Shown: piece by piece, positions 28,489-36,300 of the stretch | Layout of the letters: every line of letters begins with the position of its first letter | Position numbering within the stretch: the first letter of the stretch is position 1 | Source: Pelagibacteraceae bacterium AG-414-E02 | GTDB taxonomy: Bacteria > Pseudomonadota > Alphaproteobacteria > Pelagibacterales > Pelagibacteraceae | DNA: 36,300 nt | Direction of reading: 5' to 3' | NCBI GenBank assembly: GCA_003214615.1 | Contig: QCLK01000004.1 | Coordinates: 1-36,300 of the forward strand | The notes under the pieces: model-generated | What the model was told of the DNA's origin: nothing | Seen by the model: the letters and a program-made list of their open reading frames with translations, nothing else | Databases searched by the model: none | Made by a program: the position numbers and the translations under genes

Positions 28489-30439
28489 TTAATTCTTTAA
28501 TATTTCTAAATTGTTTTAAACTATCTGGATTAGCTAAAGCTTCCAAGTTTTTTATTTTTTCACCCTCCACAGTCTGTTTAACAGCCAACTCCACAAGTTT
28601 TCCATTTTTTGTCTTTGGAACTTCAGAAATGGAAATTATTTTTGAGGGCACGTGCCTGGGAGATGCGTTAATTTTTATTGCATCTTTAATTTTCTTTTTA
28701 ATTTCGTTTGTTAAGTTATAACCCTTATTAAGCACTATAAATAATATTATTCTAATATCATTTTTCCAAGACTGTCCAATGACGATTGACTCTTGTATTT
28801 CTTCCAATTTTTCAACAACACTATATATTTCCGCTGTACCAAGTCGAACTCCTCCTGGATTAAGCGTAGTATCAGATCTTCCAAAAATAACGAAGCCACC
28901 ATTGTTCGTCATTTTGGCAAAATCTCCATGATGCCAAATATTTTTGTATTTTTTAAAATAAGCAGATTTATATTTTTTATCCTTATCATCATTCCAAAAC
29001 TTAACTGGCATTGAAGGAAAAGGTTTTTTGCATACTAATTCTCCTTTTGTATTTCTTATAGATAAACCTTTTTCATCAAATATATCTACGTCCATCCCTA
29101 AGCCTCTGTTTTGAATTTCGCCAGAGTAAACTGGTTGAAATAAATTTCCCAAAACAAAGCATGAAACAATATCAGTACCACCTGAAATAGAAGATAAATG
29201 AACGTCCTTTTTAATATTCTTATAAATATATTTAAATCCATCTTTGGATAAAGGTGAACCAGTTGAGCAAATTGTTCTTAATTTTGAAAGATTGTATTTA
29301 TCTTTTGGAACTACTTTTTCATTAATTAATGTATCTATATATTTTGCGCTAATACCAAATAGAGTTACTTTTTCTTCACTAGCAAATTCAAATAATAAAT
29401 CGTGTTTTTTATACATGGGAAATCCATCAAAAAGTAAAATTGTTGCTCCTGATGAAAGAGCTCCAACAAGCCAATTCCACATCATCCATCCGCAGGTTGT
29501 GAAATAGAATACTCGATCATTATCTTTTACATCGGCATGTATTTGTAACTCTTTATTATGCTGAAGCAAAACTCCTCCCGTTCCATGACAAATACATTTT
29601 GGTTTTCCAGTAGTTCCGCTAGAATAAAGAATTGCTAAGGGATCATTAAATTTAGACATTACAAATTTAATTTTGTTTCTTTTTTTGTCAGCAACTAAAT
29701 CGTTCCAATTATATTTATCAACTTTAATATTTTCTTTTTCTTCAATTGCTGTCCCAGGGTAAGGAACTACTACAATTTTTTTTATTGAGGGTATTTTATC
29801 TAAAATTGCAGGTAATCTTTCGATAATATTTATTTTTTTTCCATTATAAAAATATTTATCTCCAATAAATAATATTTTTGGATTAATCTGAGAAAATCTA
29901 TCTATAACACCTAGTGTGCCAAAATCTGGCGAGCATGAAGACCATATTGCTCCCAGAACAGATGTGCTAATATAAGCCGTTACAGTTTCCGGTATATTTG
30001 GTAAATATGCAGCAATTCTATCTCCTTTCTTGATTCCAATTGACTTCATCCAAAATGAAATTTGAGCTACATGTAAATTTAAATCTTTCCAAGATACAAT
30101 TGTTTTATAACCATTTTCACTTTTAAATATTATTGCTGGATCAAAATTATTTTTTTTTAAAATATTTTCTGCATAGTTAAGTTCAGCATCTGGGAAAAAT
30201 TTATTATTTATAAATATATTAGATTCTTTAAATAAAACGTTTCCTAACTTCCCTTTTACTTTAGTGAATTCCCAAATAGATTTCCAGAATTCTGGGGTAT
30301 TATCGACTGACCATTTCCAAATTTTATTAAAATCATTTCCTAAATTAACTTTATATTTTTGTTGAATGAAGTTTGAATAAAAAGTTAAATTTGTTTCTTT
30401 TAACTTCTTATCACTGATTTTCCAAAGATAGCTTTCCAT
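28481..30439 (-). CDS. Acetoacetyl-CoA synthetase
   Basis: 652 residues, the usual length for acetoacetate-CoA ligases. It begins with an ACAS-type N-terminal cap (about 35-95, with TPEFWKSIWEFTKVKG). The ATP-binding P-loop LYSSGTTGKPK is at 271-281, and GGTDIVSCF near 420 is characteristic of the acetoacetyl-CoA synthetase branch. HGDFAKM and FGRSDTTLNPGGVRLG follow in the hinge region, and the adenylation Lys614 sits in KTKNGK. It activates acetoacetate (or a related short 3-oxo acid) with ATP and CoA. It is the first gene of its strand group and is coupled to the aminotransferase gene. Confidence 0.93.
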   Translation of the reverse strand: MESYLWKISDKKLKETNLTFYSNFIQQKYKVNLGNDFNKIWKWSVDNTPEFWKSIWEFTKVKGKLGNVLFKESNIFINNKFFPDAELNYAENILKKNNFDPAIIFKSENGYKTIVSWKDLNLHVAQISFWMKSIGIKKGDRIAAYLPNIPETVTAYISTSVLGAIWSSCSPDFGTLGVIDRFSQINPKILFIGDKYFYNGKKINIIERLPAILDKIPSIKKIVVVPYPGTAIEEKENIKVDKYNWNDLVADKKRNKIKFVMSKFNDPLAILYSSGTTGKPKCICHGTGGVLLQHNKELQIHADVKDNDRVFYFTTCGWMMWNWLVGALSSGATILLFDGFPMYKKHDLLFEFASEEKVTLFGISAKYIDTLINEKVVPKDKYNLSKLRTICSTGSPLSKDGFKYIYKNIKKDVHLSSISGGTDIVSCFVLGNLFQPVYSGEIQNRGLGMDVDIFDEKGLSIRNTKGELVCKKPFPSMPVKFWNDDKDKKYKSAYFKKYKNIWHHGDFAKMTNNGGFVIFGRSDTTLNPGGVRLGTAEIYSVVEKLEEIQESIVIGQSWKNDIRIILFIVLNKGYNLTNEIKKKIKDAIKINASPRHVPSKIISISEVPKTKNGKLVELAVKQTVEGEKIKNLEALANPDSLKQFRNIKELNE

Positions 30440-30512
30440 TGCTCTATTATGCCAAAAAAAATTAATATTGAATTCTTTAAAACTATGCTAAACTTAATTT
30501 TCAAATATTGAA

Positions 30513-30612
30513 AAGGAGAACTTATATTAGGGTGATTCGGTCACGTTTTAATCATCTTTTGTTCCTAATGGAAATCTAAATGTAGTGCTTCAAAAAAAAT
30601 CAAACACAATTT
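30513..30612 (+). promoter_or_regulatory. Candidate structured leader before the helicase gene
   Basis: Two mutually exclusive hairpins share one segment: GTGA/TCAC (30532-30535 with 30541-30544) or the longer GGTGATT/AATCATC (30531-30537 with 30550-30556, one G-T pair). Both are enclosed by a perfect outer stem ATTAGG/CCTAAT (30526-30531 with 30564-30569), next to GAAC/GTTC (30518-30521 with 30561-30564). An SD-like AGGAG (30514-30518) precedes a 15-codon GTG ORF (30532-30579). I do not recognise a known riboswitch class. Stems are short, so chance folding is possible. Confidence 0.3.
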
Positions 30613-33105
30613 ATGGAAAACAATTTAAAAAGAATTACAGCTGTTTTAGGTCCAACTAATACTGGAAAAACTCATTTGGCTGTTGAAACAATGTTGGAAT
30701 ATGAAACAGGAATTATTGGTTTTCCTCTTAGATTGCTAGCCAGAGAAATTTTTGACAAATGTGTGAACAAAGTTGGAGCAGAGAAAGTAGCTCTCATTAC
30801 TGGAGAAGAAAAAATAATACCAAAATCTCCGAAATTTTACGTTTGTACTGTGGAATCTATGCCTCAAGATCTAATAGTTGATTTTGTAGCAGTAGACGAA
30901 ATTCAGATGTGTACTGATCATGAAAGAGGGCACATATTTACGGACAGACTATTAAATGCAAGAGGGGATAAACTCACAATGTTTCTAGGTTCTCATACGA
31001 TGAAATCTGTAATTGCTTCATTAATAAAAGATGTTGAATTTGTTAGTAGAGAAAGATATTCAAAACTTACATATAGTGGCTATAAAAAAATATCACGTTT
31101 AAATCCAAAAACAGCATTAATCGCTTTCTCAATAGATGAAGTATATGCAATAGCAGAATTGGTTAGAAGACAAAAAGGTGGGGCTGCGATAATTATGGGC
31201 TCTTTAAGTCCTAAAACAAGAAATTCTCAAGTAAAATTGTACCAATCAGGAGACGCAAATTACTTAGTAGCAACTGACGCAATCGGAATGGGAATCAATA
31301 TGGATATTGATAATGTTAGTTTTAGTAATTTAAAAAAATTTGATGGAAAAAAAAATCGAAAGTTAACTTTAAGCGAGATATCACAAATAGCAGGAAGAGC
31401 TGGAAGACACATTAACGACGGTACTTTTGGAATAACTGGCCAATGTAAGCAATTATTGCCTGATGAAATTGAAAAATTAGAGAATCATGAGCTCAATAAA
31501 ATTGATGTACTTTATTGGAGAAACTCAAACATTAATTTTGATAATTTAGATATTTTAGTATCTTCTCTTGAAAAACAAACTGATAATGAATTTTTAAAAA
31601 GAATTAATGATTGTGAAGACGAAAAAGTACTAAAATTTCTTATAAAAAACGAAGATGAATTGAAAAAAAAATCTTCTAAAGATTTTAATAAAATTCTTTG
31701 GGAATGTTGTCAAATACCAGATTTTTCAAAAAAAGAATATGGAAATCATATTGAAATAGTTAAAAAAGTTCTAGGTTTCCTAACATCAAAATCAGGAAAA
31801 GTTACAAATGATTATATGAAAAAACAACTTGAACGCCTAGACAGATATGATGGAAATATTGATACCTTAACTAATAGAATTTCAAATGTTAGAACATGGT
31901 CCTACGTTGCTAATAAAAAATATTGGGCAAATAATTATGACTATTGGATTGAAAGAACCAAGCACATAGAAGACAAATTGTCTGACAAGCTTCATGAAGA
32001 ACTCACTAAAAGTTTTATAGATAAAAGAATAAGTATACTATCTAGAAATTTAAAACAAAATATCACGTTAACAACAGAAATCAAAAATGAAAATGAAGTT
32101 ATTATTGACGGTCAATATATGGGTCGATTGAACGGTTTAAAATTAAACTTAGATTTAAAATCTGGATCTTTAAAAACTGACATTAAATCACTAAAAAAAG
32201 CCGCCAGACAAGCTATAGCACCGGAGTTAATGAAAAGAGTTCACAAAATAATTAAAAGTGATGATTTTAAAATTGAAGATGATTGTAAAATAAATTGGAT
32301 GGATAGTCCTATAGCTTATGCTACTCCAGGAAAAAATTATTTAAATCCAAAATTAGAATTATTAGTTGATGAAGCAATTGACGAAGAATCAAAACAAAAG
32401 TTAAAAGTGAACTTAGAAAAAAAACTTCATGAACTTATATCCACTGAGCTTAAGGATCTCGTTGACCTAAGCAATACAAAATTTAAAAATAATTATGTTA
32501 GAGCTTTATGTTATCAGCTATTTGAAAATAACGGAGTAATAAAAAGAGAGACAGTTCGTGAAATGATAAAAAATATTTCTAAAGAAAATCGACTAAGTTT
32601 GCGAAAAGCTGGTGTAAAAATTGGCAGGTATCATATTTTTCTTCCAAAAATGCTAAAGCCAAATGCTGTAAATTTAAGAGTAAAATTGTGGAAGCTATAT
32701 TATCCTGAAGATAAAAAATATAATGTTCCTAAATCTGGCTTAAATTTTTTAAAAGATCAAATCAAAAAAAATAATAAATTCCTTCTAATATGCGGCTTTG
32801 AAAATTTTGATCAATTTTATGTAAGAGTAGATATACTGGAAAGACTTTTTTTAAAAATTATAGAAAACAGTAAAGATAATATATTTAAAATTGACTCTAA
32901 TATGATTAACTTAATCGGTTGTACAAAGGAAAATTTTATTAAACTTTTAGAACTAATGCACTATCAACCTAAAAAAATTAAAGGCGATGAGGGAGAGCTT
33001 TTTATCTATAAACCTAAATTTGTAAAAAGAAAAAAAGAAAAAAATAATAAAAACGTTAATAAAAACAGCCCCTTTGATAAATTGTCAGAGTTAAGATTTA
33101 GATAA
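30613..33105 (+). CDS. Suv3-like ATP-dependent RNA helicase
   Basis: 830 residues. Walker A is GPTNTGKT (13-20), Walker B/motif II is DEIQ (95-98), and motif VI is QIAGRAGRH (about 258-266). This places it in the Suv3/SUPV3L1 branch of superfamily 2, the family of the mitochondrial degradosome helicase, present in alphaproteobacteria. It should unwind RNA in the cytoplasm, perhaps in decay or ribosome maturation. The long C-terminal region (about 330-830) is charged and ends in a Lys/Asn-rich tail. It is followed without any gap by the TerB-like gene, then fdxA and carD on the same strand. Confidence 0.9.
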   Translation: MENNLKRITAVLGPTNTGKTHLAVETMLEYETGIIGFPLRLLAREIFDKCVNKVGAEKVALITGEEKIIPKSPKFYVCTVESMPQDLIVDFVAVDEIQMCTDHERGHIFTDRLLNARGDKLTMFLGSHTMKSVIASLIKDVEFVSRERYSKLTYSGYKKISRLNPKTALIAFSIDEVYAIAELVRRQKGGAAIIMGSLSPKTRNSQVKLYQSGDANYLVATDAIGMGINMDIDNVSFSNLKKFDGKKNRKLTLSEISQIAGRAGRHINDGTFGITGQCKQLLPDEIEKLENHELNKIDVLYWRNSNINFDNLDILVSSLEKQTDNEFLKRINDCEDEKVLKFLIKNEDELKKKSSKDFNKILWECCQIPDFSKKEYGNHIEIVKKVLGFLTSKSGKVTNDYMKKQLERLDRYDGNIDTLTNRISNVRTWSYVANKKYWANNYDYWIERTKHIEDKLSDKLHEELTKSFIDKRISILSRNLKQNITLTTEIKNENEVIIDGQYMGRLNGLKLNLDLKSGSLKTDIKSLKKAARQAIAPELMKRVHKIIKSDDFKIEDDCKINWMDSPIAYATPGKNYLNPKLELLVDEAIDEESKQKLKVNLEKKLHELISTELKDLVDLSNTKFKNNYVRALCYQLFENNGVIKRETVREMIKNISKENRLSLRKAGVKIGRYHIFLPKMLKPNAVNLRVKLWKLYYPEDKKYNVPKSGLNFLKDQIKKNNKFLLICGFENFDQFYVRVDILERLFLKIIENSKDNIFKIDSNMINLIGCTKENFIKLLELMHYQPKKIKGDEGELFIYKPKFVKRKKEKNNKNVNKNSPFDKLSELRFR

Positions 33106-33528
33106 ATGTTTAAAAAAATGTTTAAAAAAAAGGACCAAATACCAACTGATAAATATATTTTAGTTGCTGCTTTATTGGTTCATGCCGCAAGAATTGATAA
33201 CAATTATTCGGAAACTGAAAGAAAAATGATCAAAAAAACTATTATAGATATGGGAATATCTAAGGAGAATGAAGTCGAAAAAATATTAATAAATGCTGAA
33301 AGAAAAGAAAAAGAATCAAATCAAATTGTCGAGTTTACAAGAGAAATTAAAAAAAATTCTATTGAATTTAGACTTAAAATAATTGAAATACTCTGGAAAA
33401 TTGTATATTCAGATGGCACAAATGATATTTACGAAACGAATTTGATAAGAAGAGTTTGTGGTTTGTTATATATTTCTGATAAGGATAGTGGAATAGTAAA
33501 ACTAAAAGTTAAAAGTTCAATAAAATAA
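33106..33528 (+). CDS. TerB-like (COG4103-type) alpha-helical protein
   Basis: 140 residues. After a basic N-terminus (MFKKMFKKKDQ) the protein is all-helical. It shows two TerB-type acidic metal-site segments: ALLVHAARIDNNYSETE near 25-40 and VYSDGTNDIYETNLIRRV near 102-120. The acidic Asp/Glu pairs recall the divalent-metal site of tellurite-resistance TerB, but the function of this stand-alone form is unknown. It starts on the base after the helicase stop, so it is translationally coupled, and lies 10 bp before fdxA. From memory, many other alphaproteobacteria have a small S4-domain RNA-binding protein at this position. Confidence 0.75.
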   Translation: MFKKMFKKKDQIPTDKYILVAALLVHAARIDNNYSETERKMIKKTIIDMGISKENEVEKILINAERKEKESNQIVEFTREIKKNSIEFRLKIIEILWKIVYSDGTNDIYETNLIRRVCGLLYISDKDSGIVKLKVKSSIK

Positions 33529-33538
33529 AAAATAAAAA

Positions 33539-33880
33539 ATGACTTATATAGTTAATGATAAATGTATTAAATGTAAATTATTAGATTGTGTTGAAGTTTG
33601 TCCCGTTGACTGTTTTTATGAAGGTGAAAATATGCTAGCAATTAAACCTGATGAATGCATAGATTGTGGTGTATGTGAACCGGAATGTCCTGTAGATGCA
33701 ATTCAGCCTGATACAGACGAAGTAGCAAGTAAATGGATAGAGCATAACACCAAATACAGCAACTTGTGGCCAAATATTACAAAAAAAAGGCCTGACGATG
33801 TACCTAAGGACCAAGAAAAATGGCGTGGCGTTGAAAATAAAATGAAATATTTTAGCGAGAAACCGGGCAAGGGAGATTAA
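33539..33880 (+). CDS. fdxA: 7Fe ferredoxin (3Fe-4S/4Fe-4S), FdxA
   Basis: 113 residues. Nine cysteines lie in the FdxA pattern: Cys9, 12, 17, 21, 25 and Cys40, 43, 46, 50. The N-terminal set [17 protein letters not shown] gives the 3Fe-4S plus one 4Fe-4S ligand, and [14 protein letters not shown] gives the rest of the 4Fe-4S site. The long C-terminal tail ([18 protein letters not shown]) is typical of the Azotobacter ferredoxin I type. It is a low-potential electron carrier; partner unknown. The fdxA-carD neighbourhood is recurrent in alphaproteobacteria. Confidence 0.95.
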   Translation: MTYIVNDKCIKCKLLDCVEVCPVDCFYEGENMLAIKPDECIDCGVCEPECPVDAIQPDTDEVASKWIEHNTKYSNLWPNITKKRPDDVPKDQEKWRGVENKMKYFSEKPGKGD

Positions 33881-33891
33881 AAAAAATTAAT

Positions 33892-34563
33892 ATGACTAAA
33901 AAAAAAAGAGGAAGGAAGAAAAAAGAAAAAGATAAAAAGAAAAAACTAAAAAAAGATATTAAGAATAAGTTGTTGAATAAAACAAAGAGTCTAAGCAAGC
34001 CAAATGAAGATAAAGTACAAATTACAAAAATAAAAAAACAACCTACTGAACCAAAAATATACAATATCGGTGATTATGTTGTTTATCCAAAACATGGTAT
34101 AGGAAAAATTATTGCGGTCGAAAAGGCAAAGATTGGAAATATAGAAATAACTTTTTATAAAGTATTTATTGAAAAAGAAAAATTAACTTTAAGTATACCT
34201 CTAAATCAACAGTCCCATCTAAGGCACGTTTCAAGTATTAATCAAATAAATAAATCAATTAATATCTTGAAAGGTAAACCAAAAATAAAAAGAACCATGT
34301 GGAGTAGAAGAGCTCAAGAATATGACCAAAAAATTAACTCTGGCAAGCTTTATGATTTGGCTGAAGTGGTAAGAGATTTAAATAAAAAAACAGATATTAT
34401 TGCTGATCAATCATACAGTGAAAGGCAACTTTTTGAAAAAGCATATGACAGACTAAAATCTGAAATTCAAATAATTATTGGAGACAAAGCCCAACAAAAA
34501 ATGGATAAGGCCCTTAAACGAGTAAATATTCCTGAACATGAGCATAAGGTAGAGCCTGAATAA
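33892..34563 (+). CDS. CarD/CdnL-family RNA polymerase-binding regulator with lysine-rich N-terminal tail
   Basis: 223 residues. Residues about 57-115 form the CarD RNA-polymerase-interaction domain (YNIGDYVVYPKHGIGKI), and the helical C-terminal DNA-binding part (about 125-215) has MWSRRAQEYDQKINSGKL and YSERQLFEKAYDRL. CarD proteins bind the RNAP beta subunit and stabilise open complexes, notably at rRNA and household promoters. The first ~55 residues are an extra low-complexity Lys-rich tail (KKKRGRKKKEKDKKKKLKK). Usual alphaproteobacterial homologues start near the CarD domain. No in-frame ATG lies closer to the domain, so the tail seems real. The TAA overlaps the T-tract of the opposite-strand terminator. 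Confidence 0.92.
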   Translation: MTKKKRGRKKKEKDKKKKLKKDIKNKLLNKTKSLSKPNEDKVQITKIKKQPTEPKIYNIGDYVVYPKHGIGKIIAVEKAKIGNIEITFYKVFIEKEKLTLSIPLNQQSHLRHVSSINQINKSINILKGKPKIKRTMWSRRAQEYDQKINSGKLYDLAEVVRDLNKKTDIIADQSYSERQLFEKAYDRLKSEIQIIIGDKAQQKMDKALKRVNIPEHEHKVEPE

Positions 34564-34594
34564 AAACGCCCCCCTTCATAAATAAAGGAGGGCG
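34562..34594 (-). terminator. Intrinsic terminator of the small basic peptide gene
   Basis: On the minus strand a 10-bp stem with one mismatch (CGCCCTCCTT against AAGGGGGGCG) and an 8-nt loop is followed at once by TTTTT (34566-34562). It lies 23 bp after the stop of the 21-codon gene. On the plus strand the same hairpin follows the carD stop but has no T-tract, so it serves the minus strand best. Confidence 0.82.
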
Positions 34595-34617
34595 CAAATC
34601 ATTAAAAAAGGTCTTAT

Positions 34618-34683
34618 TTATCTTCTTCTTCTTCTTTTTTTAGCTTTTTTCTTACCTTTTTTCTTTTTTCTACGTTTAGCCAT
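34618..34683 (-). CDS. 21-residue polycationic peptide (Lys/Arg-rich)
   Basis: ATG at 34683, TAA at 34620-34618. Of 21 residues, 10 are Lys and 7 Arg; the rest are Met1, Ala2, Gly10 and Ala14. The order is Met-Ala, a KRRKKKK block, Gly, KKK, Ala, KK and a C-terminal run of five Arg (all AGA codons). An SD (AGGGAG) lies 6 nt before the ATG, an intrinsic terminator 23 bp downstream, and a perfect TTGACA upstream, so it has the parts of an independent transcription unit. Such a peptide should bind nucleic acid; its size and composition recall eukaryotic ribosomal protein eL41, without claimed homology. Low-complexity A/G-rich DNA could mimic this, but the signals argue for a gene. Confidence 0.65.
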   Translation of the reverse strand: MAKRRKKKKGKKKAKKRRRRR

Positions 34684-34896
34684 TGTCAGCTCCCTTTTTG
34701 TTTTAATTAAAACAAATCATTAATATGATTCGCTTGTATTTTTAAGCTTTATTGTTTTTTTTCCCGATGTCAAACAGAAATGTTAACCAATTTTAAAAAA
34801 CTAATTTAAAAAAAAATAATTTTTTTCATATATTAAAAACACTAGCAATAACAATGTTTTTTAACATTATTTATAATTTAAATTTATTTAATTTAA
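34684..34896 (-). promoter_or_regulatory. Promoter and leader region of the small basic peptide gene
   Basis: On the minus strand a perfect -35 TTGACA (34773-34768) is followed after 16 nt by a poor -10 (TAAAGC, 34751-34746), giving a leader of about 55 nt. The leader contains a 14-bp palindrome GTTTTAATTAAAAC (34713-34700), a 6-bp AATCAT/ATGATT hairpin and the SD AGGGAG. The rest, up to the end of the acyl-CoA synthetase gene, is featureless A+T-rich DNA. Confidence 0.4.
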
Positions 34897-36300
34897 TTAT
34901 TTTTTATAAAAATTTTCTAAAATATTTTTATATTTTTGTGTTACTTTATTTCTTTTTACTTTCATTGTGGGAGTTAGCAAACCATTTTCAATTGAAAAAT
35001 TTTCTTCGAGTAAATAAAATTTTTTTATTTTTTCAACTAAAGTTAAGTTTTGGTTAATTTCATCTACAATTTCTTTTATTTTTTCTTTTTTGCCAATAAA
35101 ATCTTTGTTTGGAACAATAAGCGCTACCAAATAATTTTTACCTTCTCCGTAAACTATTGATTGTTCAATAGCTGGGGAATTAGATAGTTGATTTTCTATT
35201 TTTGCTGGAGAAATGTTATCCCCGCCAGCGCTAACTATTATATCCTTTTTTCTATCGGTAATTTTTAAATAACCGTCCTTGGGATCTATTTCGCCAATAT
35301 CACCGGTATACAACCAACCATCCTTCAGTACTTTTAAAGTATCTTCTTTTTTATTCCAATAACCTAACATTACATTTTCCCCTTTGACTAAAATTTCTCC
35401 ATCATCAGCTATTTTAACTTGATTACCTTTAAATGGAGGACCAACCGTTTCGACTCTAATTTTGTGAATAGGGTTGCAGCTTACCACTGGTGAAGTTTCC
35501 GTGAGACCGTAACCTTGTAAAGTAGGTAATCCTATTGAATTTAAAAATTCACCTATTTCTCTGTCAAGGGCTCCTCCACCAGATACAAACGCTTTTAAAT
35601 TTCCTCCGAATTGTTTTTTTACTTTTTTTCTAACCAAAATATTTACTATTGAATTTATAATCTTTTCTGAAAAACTCATTTTTTCTTTTAATAATTCTTT
35701 CTTACCTAAATTAATTGTAGATTGTATCAATTTAGCTTTTAAACCCTTTGCCTTTTTCATATTCATGTTTATTTTATTATAAAGATTTTGATAAAATCTT
35801 GGAACTGCTGTCATGATAGTTGGTTTGGCCTGTGAAATATTTTCTAAAAGTTTTTCTATTCTTTCTGCATAAAAAACTTTTGCTCCAACTGCAATTTGCA
35901 CAAACTGAACTGTATGTTCATATGAATGTGACAGTGGCAGCCAAGTCAAAAAAGTTGGTTTTTTGTCAATTAAAGGTTTTAAAATTTCTCTAGCACCTTC
36001 TAAATTATTTAGTATTCCTCCATGACTAAGTATAACTCCTTTCGGATTGCCAGATGTACCAGATGTATAGATAATACAAGCAGGAGAATTTCTTTTTAAA
36101 CTAGTATTTTTAATTTTATCATTTTCATCTAATTCATTTTTAACTAAGGAATCAAAGTTTAAATATTTATTTTCATGGTCTGTCTTTTTAATTTCATCAA
36201 AAAAAATTATTTTTTTAATAAAATCTTTTTCACTAATTATATTTTTTAACTTTTTATGCATCTCATCGTTAGAAATTATAATTACAGAAGGTTCGCAATC
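34897..36300 (-). CDS. Long-chain acyl-CoA synthetase (AMP-forming), N-terminus outside window
   Basis: The frame runs open to the window edge, giving 467 visible residues. The ATG at 36261 is internal, because the residues before it (EPSVIIISNDE) continue the fold. Key motifs are the ATP P-loop IIYTSGTSGNPKG, GYGLTETSPVVS, and the hinge region GWLYTGDIGEID followed by LKITDRKKDIIVSAGGDNIS. It activates fatty acids to acyl-CoA and belongs to the FadD15/long-chain ligase branch by appearance. It ends 213 bp before the small basic peptide gene on the same strand. Confidence 0.9.
   Translation of the reverse strand, partial: DCEPSVIIISNDEMHKKLKNIISEKDFIKKIIFFDEIKKTDHENKYLNFDSLVKNELDENDKIKNTSLKRNSPACIIYTSGTSGNPKGVILSHGGILNNLEGAREILKPLIDKKPTFLTWLPLSHSYEHTVQFVQIAVGAKVFYAERIEKLLENISQAKPTIMTAVPRFYQNLYNKINMNMKKAKGLKAKLIQSTINLGKKELLKEKMSFSEKIINSIVNILVRKKVKKQFGGNLKAFVSGGGALDREIGEFLNSIGLPTLQGYGLTETSPVVSCNPIHKIRVETVGPPFKGNQVKIADDGEILVKGENVMLGYWNKKEDTLKVLKDGWLYTGDIGEIDPKDGYLKITDRKKDIIVSAGGDNISPAKIENQLSNSPAIEQSIVYGEGKNYLVALIVPNKDFIGKKEKIKEIVDEINQNLTLVEKIKKFYLLEENFSIENGLLTPTMKVKRNKVTQKYKNILENFYKK

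Noticed and set aside
30532-30579. 15-codon GTG ORF with upstream AGGAG as a leader peptide
   Set aside because: Spacing from AGGAG is long (13 nt), the start is not ATG and no regulatory codon run is present; kept only as a remark on the leader structure.
33852-34064. Hydrophobic minus-strand ORF opposite the start of carD
   Set aside because: It is the antisense of the lysine-rich carD tail (Lys codons read as Phe/Leu), not a membrane protein.
36259-36261. ATG as start of the last acyl-CoA synthetase
   Set aside because: Codons upstream to the window edge stay open and continue a plausible adenylation-domain sequence; the protein would lack its N-terminal half-domain.

Overview
The window is a gene-dense, strongly A+T-rich stretch of an alphaproteobacterial chromosome. 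It looks like a streamlined marine lineage of the SAR11/Pelagibacterales type or a similarly reduced relative. The basis is the base composition, gene boundaries of 0-10 bp, few classical Shine-Dalgarno sites, the helicase-ferredoxin-CarD block, a TAXI-type TRAP transporter and the overall set of household genes. The taxonomic call is inference; there is no rRNA in the window. No insertion sequence, prophage, CRISPR array or toxin-antitoxin pair was seen.

Layout. (1) 1-520: the 3' end of a gene for a Glu/Lys/Arg-rich helical protein. (2) 521-10205, minus strand: one long, tightly packed translation operon, read in the order glycosyltransferase, thrS, infC, rpmI, rplT, pheS, pheT, lepA, tRNA-Ser(GGA). 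(3) 10232-10993, plus: an alpha/beta hydrolase, divergent from that operon. (4) 10999-16940, minus: gltD then gltB, glutamate synthase. (5) 17084-17851, plus: uppP, with a perfect 23-bp palindrome just upstream. (6) 17842-22725, minus: aceE, aceF and an EamA permease. (7) 23016-23760, plus: tRNA-Arg(ACG), tRNA-Lys(CTT), a possible 33-residue membrane peptide and a hotdog thioesterase. (8) 23762-30439, minus: acetoacetyl-CoA synthetase, an aminotransferase, a TAXI solute-binding protein and a fused TRAP permease. (9) 30613-34563, plus: Suv3-like RNA helicase, TerB-like protein, 7Fe ferredoxin fdxA and a CarD-type regulator with a lysine-rich tail. (10) 34618-34683, minus: a tiny gene for a 21-residue polycationic peptide with its own SD and terminator. 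(11) 34897-36300, minus: a long-chain acyl-CoA synthetase cut by the window edge.

The two strongest observations are these. The pyruvate dehydrogenase has its only visible lipoyl domain on the N-terminus of E1 (AceE), while E2 (AceF) has none; there is no DNA between the two genes to hide one. The 21-residue peptide (17 of 21 residues Lys or Arg) has a canonical SD, an upstream TTGACA and a hairpin-plus-T-tract terminator. Secondary items are a leader with two mutually exclusive hairpins before the helicase gene, the uppP/gltD palindrome, overlapping divergent -10 boxes, and a terminator hairpin inside the TRAP operon.
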